DNA of 64,000 nucleotides. Source: Lamellibrachia columna. Lineage: Eukaryota > Annelida > Polychaeta > Sabellida > Siboglinidae. Numbering within the stretch: the first letter of the stretch is position 1; the number at the start of each line of letters is the position of its first letter. The stretch lies in NCBI GenBank assembly GCA_963662155.1, contig OY759262.1, positions 19,196,198 to 19,260,197 of the forward strand, in the 5' to 3' direction. Both the position numbers and the translations under genes were made by a program. The notes beneath the pieces were generated by a model that was given only the letters and a program-made list of their open reading frames with translations, was not told the origin of the DNA and did no database searches. Below are positions 24,743 to 36,328 of this stretch, one piece after another.

Positions 24743-25468
24743 TTCAAATACGTGTTATGAGGCTCGGTACAATGGTGTACACACTAAATCGTCATAACAT
24801 CATTAAATATATAAATCTAGTAATGTGCCAACATTTGCAGTTATTACGAGTAAAACTAAAGTAAAATAAATATGTTCATTGAAAGTGTCAGGGATACGAA
24901 ATGTTTTAAACACGAAAAAAACTGCTTCCATTTGCGTTTCCGATTTTTTTTATAGAAAAACTCAATCGCCCGGATAAAAACAACTGAAATTCTACCTCAA
25001 GGTTGTATTGGCAGGTGCTGGGATTGGGTAAAAAATAAATTATTAATGCTCCAGAATATGCAACAAGGTTCACTGTAATACATCACCACTAGTAAAAACG
25101 AGTGTGTCCACGTTTAGGTAATAACTGGAGAGCCGTTGTCAGTTATTTGGTTATGTCCTAACTATGTTTATCGGAATAATCGTTTTTGTTTACGAGACAA
25201 ATATCGCACGCGGGGAAAACTATACCATTTCATTGTACACGTACGCGTACTTGTAAAACAGAAAAGTACACATCATATAACTTTAACCTTTATTGCAGTT
25301 CCCACTTTCGATTTCTTATAACAGCTTTCGTTTTCTTCATTTTAGCGACAGTATTGTTCGCAGGCACCATCTTCAAGTACAGGTGCGGTTAATAAAAGGG
25401 CGTATACATAACACTGTTGAAAGGAAGTGTTGATCACCATAAAAACAAACCGAATATCTATACGTAAA
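24743..25468. other. Gene-free DNA
   Basis: No gene or shared repeat recognised. Confidence 0.45.
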
Positions 25469-25712
25469 CGGACGGACGGACGGACGGACGGACGGACGGA
25501 CGGACGGACGGACGGACGGACGGACGGACGGACGGACGGACGGACGGACGGACGGACGGACGGACGGACGGACGGACGGACGGACGGACGGACGGACGGA
25601 CGGACGGACGGACGGACGGACGGACGGACGGACGGACGGACGGACGGACGGACGGACGGACGGACGGACGGACGGACGGACGGACGGACGGACGGACGGA
25701 CGGACGGACGGA
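25469..25712 (+). repeat. (CGGA)61 perfect microsatellite
   Basis: Exactly periodic over 244 bp with no interruption seen. It gives RTDG and VRPS open frames that are artefacts. Confidence 0.97.
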
Positions 25713-26015
25713 CTGTTACCACGTATAATCACCATCGCTGACAACGAATCAGTCGCATTACTTATCTGTCAATTCCATAAATACAATACTGGAGTGAAGC
25801 CAGTTGTTCGCTGTGTGGCCTGACATCAGCGCAGCAGCAGAGCCCTGGAGCTTTACGATGATGTCAAACTTCACTTTGGCCTAACCACAGAAAGCAGAGT
25901 CCGATAACGAACACACGGTCGGCTAACCGCTTTCTTCAATGCGCGCCAGTCGCAACTGTTCTCACAACGTCACGAATCTCTTGTTGTGTTGGGTGCGCGA
26001 GCTCTTTGTCTGCGA

Positions 26016-26065
<50 letters not shown>

Positions 26066-26152
26066 CTGTCTGCCTGCCTGCCTCCCCGCATGCCCGCCCG
26101 CCCGCCCGCCCGCCCGCCCGCCCGCCCGCCCGCCCGCCTGCCTGCCTGCCCG
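26016..26152 (+). repeat. Compound (GTGC)n(CTGC)n(CCGC)n(CTGC)n microsatellite
   Basis: Four adjacent blocks differ by single transitions or transversions at the same unit position. Confidence 0.95.
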
Positions 26153-27775
26153 CTTGACTACGCTTATTTGTATTTACATGTTTTTTTTCTCCATCCACCT
26201 ACATCCTTTACAGCATACCTTAAATGTGGTATTTATACCACTCCTTAGAATCGTATATTTTCACATATTGTAAAACGGTCACATTCGCTAATTGTTTTTT
26301 TGTTGTAACCTTGCCTTGCGCAAAGTCTCAAGTAAGACAGGGCAGCCCCGCAACTAAACGTGTATGAATTAATCCAACACATTACCAAAATGGCAGTGTT
26401 CAAAACAACGCCGAGCGACAACCACCGATGTTATGTGGTTTTGTTTACAGTGCAGACCCACCCAGAGGGCGCTGCCGAGAGGCTTGGCGACTAACACTAC
26501 GCTATCTGTTGTGCGCAGTTGTGGTTATGTTGCCCGAGGTCGTAAACAAACAGACGACTTTTGTTTGAGCAAACAAACCGGGTGATATTTATCCAAGGTC
26601 AACATTGTCACGATCTCTCCCTATAGATATACGTAATATATTCAAGTGTCATAGTCAGCATCACGAAGCTCCTTTTAATAGTAACTGGTTTTTCTGTAAC
26701 TTGCAGACCTTCCCTTTCCTTGGCGTCATAACTCCCCTGTGCCGAATGATCAATCCACTTTATCCAGACATTCAGAATCTGGCCCGCCTTCCCATTTATG
26801 TCAGATATGTTTTCTCGCAAATGTTTTCACGCGGGGATATGTTCCCGCCTTACGACGCGATTGTCATATACTGTTTGTGGAACCGGTGCGTTTTCATATC
26901 CACATTTCCCTTATTTTACAATTTACTTTTTTTTACAAATTCTCTATGCCCCAAAACGTGGTGCAACATTGTGTACAAGTTTCGTCCAATCCCTCGGTGT
27001 ACAACATTACCTCATTGTTATTATTTAAACGGAACATATGTTTGGTAATCTCTAGACATAGGAATGTTAGCAAACAACCTTAATAACGATGTACATTTGA
27101 CGGAGATGCTCGGCTTCCAAGCCGACTATTATCGGAGGTTGTCCCATCTCCGTGTAAGTAATCCGACCGACTCTCGACTAAGTTGAATATCAGAAAGTCC
27201 ACCTGGTTCCATTGTGTGACGCTTACGTCACCGCTGTAAGCGTACGCGTGTCATTTAACCCGTGACGCTGACAAAGATGGGCCTGGCGCGAGCAACTGTT
27301 ACGGCCGTATCGTCTTTCCGTTCATTCTAGATGTACCCGGTCACAGATCACTATTCTTTCTCCCATTGAAACCGAACCTAGAGGTCAATAGGTTACATCT
27401 ATACGTCATACACCAAGAGCCGTGGTGTTGCTCATGGAACACTATGAACAGTTAGGTAATAGATTGATAATCGCGTATTTTAAATGGGTTATTCCGAAAT
27501 ACATCTTCGTGTCACCTGTCATGGTCTTTCTTAGTTGGGCGTGTTTGGGTGGGTACCATGCACGCCCACCCGAGTATAGCCGTAACCGGAATACTTAAGT
27601 CTACGCACGCACGTCTCGCGGCTTTGAAGTATTGTCCGTCTATTTTCGGTTATCGATGTACCTAATTAATTAACAAGGGCGTGCCCGATTCGCACCTGTC
27701 AAAATAATATTCTGCCCGAATAGGGACTACGTCATCAGAAGGGAATGGTTCACTGTCATGTCTCTGTTGTTCTGG
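26153..27775. other. Gene-free DNA with one unassigned 147-codon frame
   Basis: The + strand frame 26605-27048 is long and not repetitive, with hydrophobic stretches rich in Phe, Tyr and Cys. I recognise no family, and it overlaps another open frame of similar quality (26739-27083), so chance is likely. No promoter, splice or poly(A) context was found. Confidence 0.35.
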
Positions 27776-28256
27776 CTTAAAGGTTCCTCATCAACTCACT
27801 TAAAGGTTCCTCCTTAACTCACTTAAAGGTTCCTCCTCAACTCACTTAAAGGTTCCTCCTTAACTTATTTAAATGTTCCTCGTTAACTCATTTAAACGTT
27901 CCTCCTCAACCCACTTAAAGGTTCCCCCTTATCTCACTTAAAGGTTCGTCGTCAACTCACTTAAAGGTTCCTTCTTAACTCATTTAAAGGTTCCTCCTCA
28001 ACTCACTTAAAGGTTCCTCCTCAACTCATTTAAATGTTCCTCATCACCCCACTTAAAGGTACCTCCTCAACTCATTTAAAGGTTCCCCTCAACTCATTTA
28101 AAGGTTCCTCCTCCTCAACTCACTTAAAGGTTCCTCCTTAACTCACTTAAAGGTTCCTGATCAACTCCCTTAAAGGTTCCTCGTCAACTCACTTAAAGGT
28201 TCCTCCTCAACTCATTTAAAGGTTCCTCGTCAACTCACTTACATGTTCCTCCTCAA
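27776..28256 (+). repeat. Minisatellite, 23-bp unit, about 21 copies, derived from the family A terminus
   Basis: Unit AAAGGTTCCTCCTCAACTC plus ACTT, with many point variants. The unit matches the terminal sequence of family A copy 1 read inward (TTAAAGGTCCCTCGTCAATTC, the reverse complement of the 3' end at 8203) at nearly every position. The last unit runs without a break into family A copy 4. Confidence 0.9.
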
Positions 28257-28349
28257 TTATATATTTTTTAGTCTCATTTCAAATTCATTTTGCGATATAT
28301 TAAACCAGGATTCGCGATAGGCTAAATCCGTTGATGATGGAGTTTAAGG
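28242..28349 (-). mobile_element. Family A element, internally deleted copy 4
   Basis: About 100 bp in which the two ends of family A (TTTAGTCTCATTTCAAATTC and GCGATAGGCTAAATCCGTTG) are joined with the whole centre missing. This is typical of MITE formation by internal deletion. Confidence 0.75.
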
Positions 28350-29399
28350 ATATAGCAGAGTTGGTGATGTTGTGTTTCCGCGAAGGTGCTACTCTCGACG
28401 CGAAAGGTTAAACTGGTATCCCCTGGTTTGGTAATTTATTGAGTCACCCGTTAATGATACGTTGAGAAATCTCAAAAATGTAAACATCATGACGGCTGTC
28501 AAACTAATATCCGTTCCAAAAACCCGGACCCAGATCGGGTTCGTACGAATGCTGGCGTTCACGTCGACGTAACGTCGACGTAAATGATCGATAGGGTGTT
28601 CGCTAATGTTAGAAATATTCACCTAGTGTCATATATATGTCTCACTGGCGCCTGGCAACGACGTCTATAAACAACTATCTTATTAACGCCAATACTGCAC
28701 CGTCAGTCACACATTTTATATTACTTTGAGCAACTAAGGCTGGACAGGGCGCTATATAAATATGCGTGAATGATTGGTTGATACTTTTTTATTTCTCATG
28801 TATGTTTGTATGTTATGCTATTCCTCCTAGACGCTTTGCGTCTCAGGCGTCAAACTTTCAGGGGTTCGTCTATGACCCCACGGTCGTGTCGTCTCAGTTT
28901 TATTTTTTGGAAATTAACCCCGCTGTTACCATTTTTACGTACAATCGAATTACCCTTTGTAGTTATTTCCGCTCTGCGTGAACAATCACGTACGATTGTT
29001 GACAACGTTGTGCATATTGTCTTGGATTGTCTGAAGTTACCTAACACAAGGGCAAGTTGTCGCTACACGTTACTATAAGATATTGACTGATCAAGTAGGC
29101 TACCAAGGCATAGATGGATATTTCTGTGATAACGTTTTTTAAATATTGTTATCGTGATAGTCACTTATGAACTAAGTTAATCCGTCCGGCGGATGAGCAG
29201 TCTTGGCTAGTGTAGATAATTAACGAACATGCTCGTTGTACATACAACGTCATCGGCCGCGATAGGTCGGTGGCCAAAATAAGTAGCCCGGATGTAAGAC
29301 AAAAATCCTAGCGAAATATTAAATTAAATTTAAACTTAGGGCCCTCATCGATTCAGTGTTTTCGCTCATCTCGTTTAGGAATAATTTCGCGAAAAATCA

Positions 29400-29400
<1 letters not shown>
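28350..29400. other. Gene-free DNA
   Basis: No gene or shared repeat recognised. Short perfect direct repeat of ACGTCGACGTA near 28560. Confidence 0.45.
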
Positions 29401-29401
<1 letters not shown>

Positions 29402-29494
<93 letters not shown>

Positions 29495-29525
29495 CGAGCT
29501 AGTTTGTCGCATTGGACATACTATA

Positions 29526-29609
<84 letters not shown>

Positions 29610-29634
29610 GTCCAATGCGACAAACTAGCTCGCT
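29402..29634. repeat. (TA)n tract with an inverted repeat flanking a second (GT)(TA)n tract
   Basis: (TA)n at 29402-29491. Then a 27-bp arm at 29493-29519 is repeated perfectly in inverse orientation at 29608-29634, with about 88 bp of GT/TA repeats as the loop. Arms contain GAGCTAGTTTGTCGCATTGG. Confidence 0.95.
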
Positions 29635-30363
29635 TGTAATTTTTTATTCAGTTTCACGATCTGACTGTAAACCTGCACATCATGGGCGGTTCAGGGGGGG
29701 GGCGGGGGGCGTAACAACAATTTTAAAATGGTCCATACTCTACTAATAAAGCATCTGTTTCACGCAATTAAACTTAATCAAGTTAGTGTGCTTTGTTGGA
29801 TCGTCCCACACACAAATCAAACTATTCAAATGCATTTGTAAATGCATATATAGCCAGCGTATTTGCATTAATCTTAAGCATTTTTGCGTTTGCATTTAGG
29901 TGCAATCATGCAGGTGCGTGTGCAATTGCATTTGTATTTCAGGGTCCCGGGGTACGTCCCTTGATCCACGCCTGTCCAAGGTCCAGCTGAAGCTAACCCT
30001 TTCACGCCAAGCAGGCGGTCAAACTCTTCCGCGGACACTCAAAGGCATTGTGTCCGAGGCCATGCAGACGCGTGATTCGGGCCTCAGTAAATCAATTAAA
30101 ACGTGTGGTCGGCCAGCTCGACATCAACCAACCAGATATATGTGTACATGTGTGTACAGTGCAGTGCCCAATGTCAGACCACTGACCCGTGAAAGTGACC
30201 CCCACCTAATCGACAAACCGTGATAGTCGTCGGACAAGCGGGCGGGTAATTATAGTCCCATGTTTATTAGAAACCGCAACACAACCGCAACTGCGATAAG
30301 ACGTCATCTCACGCAGTTCGGTTCACTGACACAGCACTTACTCTTCTGTATACCGCGAAGATT
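29635..30363. other. Gene-free DNA
   Basis: Contains repeated GCAT/TGCATTT motifs (29830-29935) and a G-run near 29690. No gene recognised. Confidence 0.4.
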
Positions 30364-30622
30364 ACAACAAACATTGTGGACGCACGTAGTACTTATTATT
30401 ACAACAAACATTGTGGACGCACGTAGTACTTATTATTACAACAAACATTGTGGACGCACGTAGTACTTATTATTACAACAAACATTGTGGACGCACGTAG
30501 TACTTATTATTACAACAAACATTGTGGACGCACGTAGTACTTATTATTACAACAAACATTGTGGACGCACGTAGTACTTATTATTACAACAAACATTGTG
30601 GACGCACGTAGTACTTATTATT
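30364..30622 (+). repeat. Minisatellite, 37-bp unit, 7 identical copies
   Basis: Units start ACAACAAACATTGTGGACGC at 30364 and every 37 bp after. The sharp identity suggests recent expansion. It directly abuts the left arm of the foldback element. Confidence 0.95.
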
Positions 30623-31490
30623 ATTCGTATGACGTCAACACAACATAATAAACATTATTCGTATGACGTCAACACAACATAATAAACATTATTGAGCACC
30701 ACGGTACATTAAGTACTGTAGGGCTTCACTTGTGCTTGGTGTTCCGAGCTCGGTATCCAGTCCTTGGGACTCTTTAAAGCGCTTTACATTTCACTCCCTG
30801 GCAGACCTGTTCATTCCGACTGCATCTCGGGGAAGCATTCAGCCACGCTGGAATTATTGCGCGAAGAATATCCGTTCACATGTCCATTTTTGTATGTAGC
30901 CAGGTACTCATTTATACAGCTGGGTGAACTGCGGCACTTGGGGTGAACACATGTTCTTCACCACCTCGCCACAGCGACCCTGTGGGTCTATAGGGTGTCT
31001 TCCCTCACTCCAGGATCTCCCACCCTCCAGGGTTTGTTTGTAACAGCTCCTTCATCCTATAACGTTTAGCATAAACTCATATAATCTATATTCCTCAGCT
31101 ATTCTGAATGTTACATATCACCAGGTGATTTTGCATTATAATAATCAGGTTTGAACCACGTCCTGCTCAGTTGTTATAGTATAGATTATTTCCAATCATG
31201 ATTGATATCGTGGTTCAAGCCTGATTATTATAATGCAAAATCACCTGGATTTTGCTTCCCAGAGAAGCCGAGATGCAGTCGGAATGAACAGGTCTGCCAG
31301 GGAATGAAGCGTAAAGCGCTTTAAACAGTCCCAAGGACTGGATACCGAGTTATATAAGATTCCCCCCCCCCCATTTTTAGGCCCGCATTTACTCCGGAAC
31401 ACCAAGCACAAGTGAAGCACTACAGTACTTAATGTACCGTGGTGCTCAATAATGTTTATTATGTTGTGTTGACGTCATACGAATAATAAG
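30618..31490. mobile_element. Foldback-type element with arms of about 200 bp
   Basis: The left arm (30618-30836) and right arm (31254-31490) are inverted copies: TATTCGTATGACGTCAACAC, GAGCACCACGGTACATTAAG, GGTATCCAGTCCTTGGGAC and GCAGACCTGTTCATTCCGAC recur reverse-complemented in mirror order. The left arm has a 34-bp terminal duplication; the right arm has an insertion with a C-run near 31363. A second hairpin (CCAGGTGATTTTGCATTATA at 31120, inverted at about 31210-31250) sits in the middle. No protein is encoded. Confidence 0.85.
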
Positions 31491-32114
31491 AGGTCCTTGA
31501 CGCGGAATCGGGGCCACACCTAAAATTAGGCAACGTGTGTTTTTGTCTGGATGTTATCCATTATATTTAACCCCTCTCAAATTTACCGAGGAAACGTCTA
31601 GTTTATTGACATTGCGTAGACGTCCTACTTTACCCATGGGAATATGAACGTGGATGTGTTGATATCACCCGTATATAGCAATACCTTAGCACGAGCCACT
31701 TGCCGCTGGGGTCACAACGCATGAATGACCTTGAACGCTGCTGAATTGTGCATTTTGCAATATGCGCATCCCCTGCACGTTGCATATTAAGCATAGACAT
31801 AGCTGTTGAGTTTGCTGTGGTAGAAATTAAGCTGTTTTTATGATTTGGGAGCTTTCGTCGAAAACGGACGTCAACTTGCTGAAAGGTTCTAGTTTTATTA
31901 TTGCACAATTATTTATGGTTGTCAGTTTATCGAGTGTGGCTACACCATAAATACAGTTGTCTGTTGGCTCCAGCTTGGTTCAACATATATAAGATTGCTA
32001 GTTGTGTCCAAAATTATGTTTCGCAACATTTTGACTATGCATGGCCTACGTTCTGACACTCGTAATAACAAAAAGCCAAATGTGAACATATAGGTGGAAA
32101 TGTTGTGGCGTCGT
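31491..32114. other. Gene-free DNA
   Basis: Nothing recognised; the minus-strand frame at 31630-31908 has no domain. Confidence 0.4.
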
Positions 32115-32212
32115 TCCAGCATTCTAAATCAACATTGAACGTACGTTCCAGCCTTCTAAATCAACGCTGAACGTACGTTCCAGCCTTCTAAATCAACGTT
32201 GAACGTACGTTC
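32115..32212 (+). repeat. 32-bp tandem repeat, 3 copies
   Basis: Units contain CGTTCCAGC(A/C)TTCTAAATC followed by AAC(A/G)(T/C)TGAACGTA. Confidence 0.9.
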
Positions 32213-32570
32213 CACCTTCATCCCTAAAATTAATCGAGGACCTTTTTGAAAACCGTAGAGGTAGCCATACTCCAATATCGCCAGCTCTCGAAACCACCTT
32301 GCCCCCGCCTCGTCGCCATTAATGGACACGCTCCTGGTGTTGATAATAGTCTATGTATACCAGTGAAATCATACCATCACGGTAGACAGGTTATTACAGG
32401 TTCTTACATGTCCTCTTCTGTAGCTTTTGGTCATGTCTGCTCTTGAGCCAGCTCTTACGTGCATCGGCAGGTCTGTCTGCGCGTGTGCATAAAACAATGC
32501 TATGACAAATTCCAGGGTATGTGTGGGGCAGTATAATCTAGTTTGATTGGATGGTTTCGCCACAACTTGT

Positions 32571-32990
32571 CTATTCCCCCCCACAACCCCAAAAAGACTG
32601 GTTAAATGGAGTCTCCACTACAGGCTGTGAGATGCTATTCCACACATCTGTCCATCCGTGTACGGACGAATTTCTTTCTTGATATTTAGTCTGCATCTTT
32701 TTTAGGTTATGTCCTCTCGTGTCAGAATCGTTGTCTCTCAACGTAATTAAGCTGGATGAGACCGAGGCATCGTACGTCTCTGTTAGTATCATATATGATG
32801 TATGTCCAACTCGGTTATTCAGAAACACTTCACCAATGCCCGTATCTCCGCTTGTACGTCGCTGCGCTGTCATAACTTGTTTCATACGTCGTAGATTGAA
32901 CCAACCGGGGCGCTTCGTGAACAAAGTTGTCAACATGTGGACTGTATACGTATTCCCGCTGTGTGCAAGGCCTCGTTTCTCCGGGTTCAA
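32571..32990 (-). pseudogene. C-terminal fragment of a LINE reverse transcriptase
   Basis: The minus-strand frame reads YMILTETYDASVSSSLITLR, then TRGHNLKKMQTKYQERNSSV and WNSISQPVVETPFNQSF. The order (Y-I-L, TLR, TRGH, basic segment, WNSL-like, VNSF-like) is that of CR1/L2-type ORF2 tails. The upstream part of the frame has no RT similarity that I can see. Confidence 0.6.
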
Positions 32991-34698
32991 TGCTCGACGT
33001 TTGTATAAATAACCATGAATAGTATTGGTAAATTGACTGGGTCACCTAAGCAGCACGTGCACCACTCCGCTCGGCGTTTTTCTCGTGAAGAAACCACGCC
33101 ATAAACAAACCATGCCCTCCAAGCATTGTTATTTCGTGTTCGCTCATGTGTGCGTTACGACAAACATCCGCTGACAATATTATTATGTATGCTATTATTA
33201 CCAAGCATGTTTGTTATTTAGCTTTGCAGAAATATTTTTGCAAATGCACAGTTTTACGAATTATGCCTGCCTTTTCTCTTTGTTACAACAACCGTGCAAT
33301 ATCCACCGTTAAAAGCGACAAAATGGAAAGCGTTGAAACCTGACATAGGTACCCGTCGTGTTAGGAAAAGGTGTCGTTCAACTGCGGTTGTGATATATCA
33401 CTAATACTAATACATCTACTGTATATATAATAAAACAAATTAAATATCTCCAAACTTGATGAAAGGGGGAACCAAATAGTGAGATATAACAGCGGATCAG
33501 CTTCAGAGATGGACATAGTGGGTGGTTTATCAAGCTAATGTGATAATTATTATCAACTAATTTTTGCAAACCTGGTGCACTACCATATTAACAATGGTGG
33601 AATTATAACACAACTTGTGCAGCCAGATTCGATAAGTTGATCTCACATTAACGGCGCTTTAAGTGACCATTTATATTTAGCATATATCATATCGATGAAC
33701 ATATTAAGTTGCTTTGTCGAAACGTCTACAAGTCGTGGCATCATTTCAACAACGTTATAACTGACATTTCTGCCCCACAGCACAAACCTGCTCAGTGCAA
33801 AAGTTTATGAGGCTCAGTTCAACATGGTGATATCTACAGAGCAGTGGAACCACCTATTGCTACAAGGTTGTAAAAACGTATATCTATGTTTGTTTGATTT
33901 ATTAGCTACGAAGTGAAATAAAATAAAACATCACGTACATTGACTCGTATATCAGTTCAATTTAACTTCCCAGTATAACAAACAGCACGATAATATACTG
34001 TCATAAAACTTAAAACAGTCAAGTTGCTTTTGTGAGATAAAGATGGAAAAGCATTTAATAAGCCTTTTCGTTTTCACATTTATATAATCATATTGTTACG
34101 AAACCGACTGAGTAATGCAATTGCTGATGTGCCTTCATATCTTCGAAAAACTTTGAAAGGTAGCTATGTATCTGCATAACAACTATATCATCTAATTAAG
34201 AAAATAATCGTTCTTTCGAAATTTGCTTTTAGAGAAACGGGTCAGTAGGCTACGTACAATGTACATTACGACGAAGGAAAGGGAACTCCCTTCAATCTGA
34301 TTAAAAATTACAATTAACTCCCTTATTGTCAATCCTTAGGTTTCGTGTGATTGAGAAAAAACGTAACCAAAGAACTTGTCATTTTAATGCTATCCATGCA
34401 CCGACCACTGTCATTATACGCCCGACACGGGCAGATTTCGTCAAAGCATAGGGCCTACCGTTAATCCCCTCGTAAGCGTGGTTATATACCATATACAATA
34501 CCGAATTCGGCATATTGACGAGGTTTCTCAAGTCTCAAGTGGTTATACTCCAAACAGCCCAAACTTGGGCTAACGCAGGAGTTTGTGGTGGACTGTGCGC
34601 ATGCGCTGTGGGTGGTACATTCGACTAAAGGACTAGTATCTTTAATGTTGCTGAAGTTGTTTTTATATGATAGTTTTATTTATTTTATGTATAGGATG
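32991..34698. other. Gene-free A+T-rich DNA
   Basis: No gene or shared repeat recognised in 1.7 kb. Confidence 0.45.
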
Positions 34699-34820
34699 TT
34701 AAACGAAAATTTTTAATAGGTTGGTTATGTGTATAGATACCGTCGCTGTCTTGCCACATGCACACAATGACAGTCTCCATATACCTACACCATTGATAAG
34801 TTTACACTGAGCTCTGTGTT

Positions 34821-35892
34821 TTAAAGGCAGTTTAGGTGAGGAGGTGTGGTAAAAGGGAGTTCCATAATAGCTTCTTGAAATGATGTTGGGTTTTTTATGT
34901 TGGTAATTTTTGGTGGAATCATATTCCATATGCGAATGGCTCGGGGATAAAATGAAAAGACCATTGCATTTATACGACACCTGGGGGCTACGTATTGTCC
35001 ACGGGTTCGAGAGCGGATTAGTAGGCCTGGAAGGAGGGTGATCTCAATAATGTTATTTAGAATTTTGTAGAAGGTTGTGGCTTGTTTAATGATACGTCTT
35101 CGTTCGAGGGTTGGCCATCCAAGGGCAGTAATTAGATCTGCTGGATTTGTGTTCCGTCTGTAATAATTTTTAACAAATCTGGCAGCAGAGTGTTGTACTC
35201 TTTCAAGGCTTTTAACTTGTGAAAATGTGTGATGATTCCATATGGGTGAAGAGTACTCGAGTTTTGGCCGGATTAGCATGTTGTAGGCTGTTTGTTTAAC
35301 TTCGGGTTTACATGGGCTAAGAGTTCGTTTAATCATGCCTAAAACTTTCGAAGATTTTGAAGTTATGTCAGTGACGTGATTTGTCCAGGTTAATTTGGAA
35401 TCCAATTTTACTCCGAGATATGAGTGGCTGGATACAGTGGATAATGGCTGGCCAGAAAGCGAGTACTTGTGTGGGCTGGGTTTAGTTTTGTTTGTTATTG
35501 GAAGGTGGACGCATTTAGATGCATTAAATTCCATTTGCCATTTGTCTGACCATGTTTGGAGTTGGCTTAGGTCAGTTTGGAGAATGTCGTGGTCGGTTTT
35601 GGAAGAAATTTTACGATATATAATACTATCATATGCAAAAAGGCGTATAGAAGATCTGATGTTCTCATCTATGTCATTTATGTAGAGTAAGAAGAGGACA
35701 GGTCCTAGAACTGAACCCTGTGGGACACCAGATGTGACATATGTGATGTCCGACAGGGCACCGTTAACTGAGACTCTCTGTTTGCGGAAAAGATTTTATC
35801 TAATTTTGAGTGTTTCCAGTGATTCCGTAGGAGGTCAATTTTGATAGAAGACGTAGGTGCGGGAGCACTTTGTCGAAGGCTTTGGCAAACGC
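34821..35892 (-). pseudogene. Non-LTR retrotransposon reverse transcriptase, 5'-truncated, active site mutated
   Basis: Reading the minus strand from 35892: AFAKAFDKVLPHLRLLSKL, then SYGI; a stop/frame change; then VTSGVPQGSVLGPVLFLLYI, INDIDENI, RLFAYDSIIYRK, TDLSQLQTWSDKWQMEFN, SKCVHLPI, YLGVKLDSKLTW, IRPKLEYSSPIWN, RVQHSAARFV and FYPRAIRIWNMIPP. This is a near-complete palm-to-C-terminus of a LINE ORF2. The catalytic FADD reads FAYD (codons at 35628-35639), so it cannot be active as read. The endonuclease domain is absent. The frame from about 35790 to 34821 is still open, so the copy is fairly young. Confidence 0.9.
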
Positions 35893-36278
35893 ACTACATT
35901 ACGCGCAATACTTTGCAATGACTCCGTAGCATATACCGGTGTAGTACTCTCGCTCCACCAGGCCAGGTCAAGGCGATTTCTGGAACCATCTATGTAGTTA
36001 CTGTTTCTGACACGTACTGCGCCAGCATCCAGCATCTATTATTAGCTAGTTACCGAAGCACTATATCCACAGCCTTCAGGAATATGCCATTACGACACCA
36101 CCGCACCTGCGCGCTGTAGCGGTAGCCCATTGAATCGCTCAAACAACGTCATGTTTACGCTCTGCGACGTTTACTCGTATCAAGTCTTTCGTCACTGGCA
36201 ACGCGACGATACAATCGATAGCATTCAAGCACAGCGCACTGCGCACAATGGCGAAACTGCCATCTAAACTTAGACGCT

Positions 36279-36288
36279 CCATATAAGG
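36279..36288 (+). promoter_or_regulatory. CArG box (serum response element) upstream of Fos
   Basis: CCATATAAGG is an exact CC(A/T)6GG site, about 300 bp before the Fos start codon. The vertebrate c-fos promoter depends on one such SRF-binding site at a similar distance from the gene. Binding here is inferred from the motif and position. Confidence 0.6.
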
Positions 36289-36307
36289 ATAATAAACTTT
36301 GAACTCC

Positions 36308-36328
36308 TACGTCATTCTCTCAACGTCA
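36308..36328 (+). promoter_or_regulatory. Pair of CRE/ATF-like half sites next to the CArG box
   Basis: TACGTCA (36308-36314) and AACGTCA (36322-36328) follow the CArG box within 40 bp; another AACGTCA lies at 36145. An Ets-like ACATCCGGT is at 36359 and an AP-1 consensus TGAGTCA at 36460 in the likely leader. A clear TATA box was not found. Confidence 0.4.

Noticed and set aside
26605..27048. 147-codon non-repetitive frame
   Set aside because: A second frame of equal quality overlaps it, the composition is unremarkable, and no family or gene structure is recognisable.
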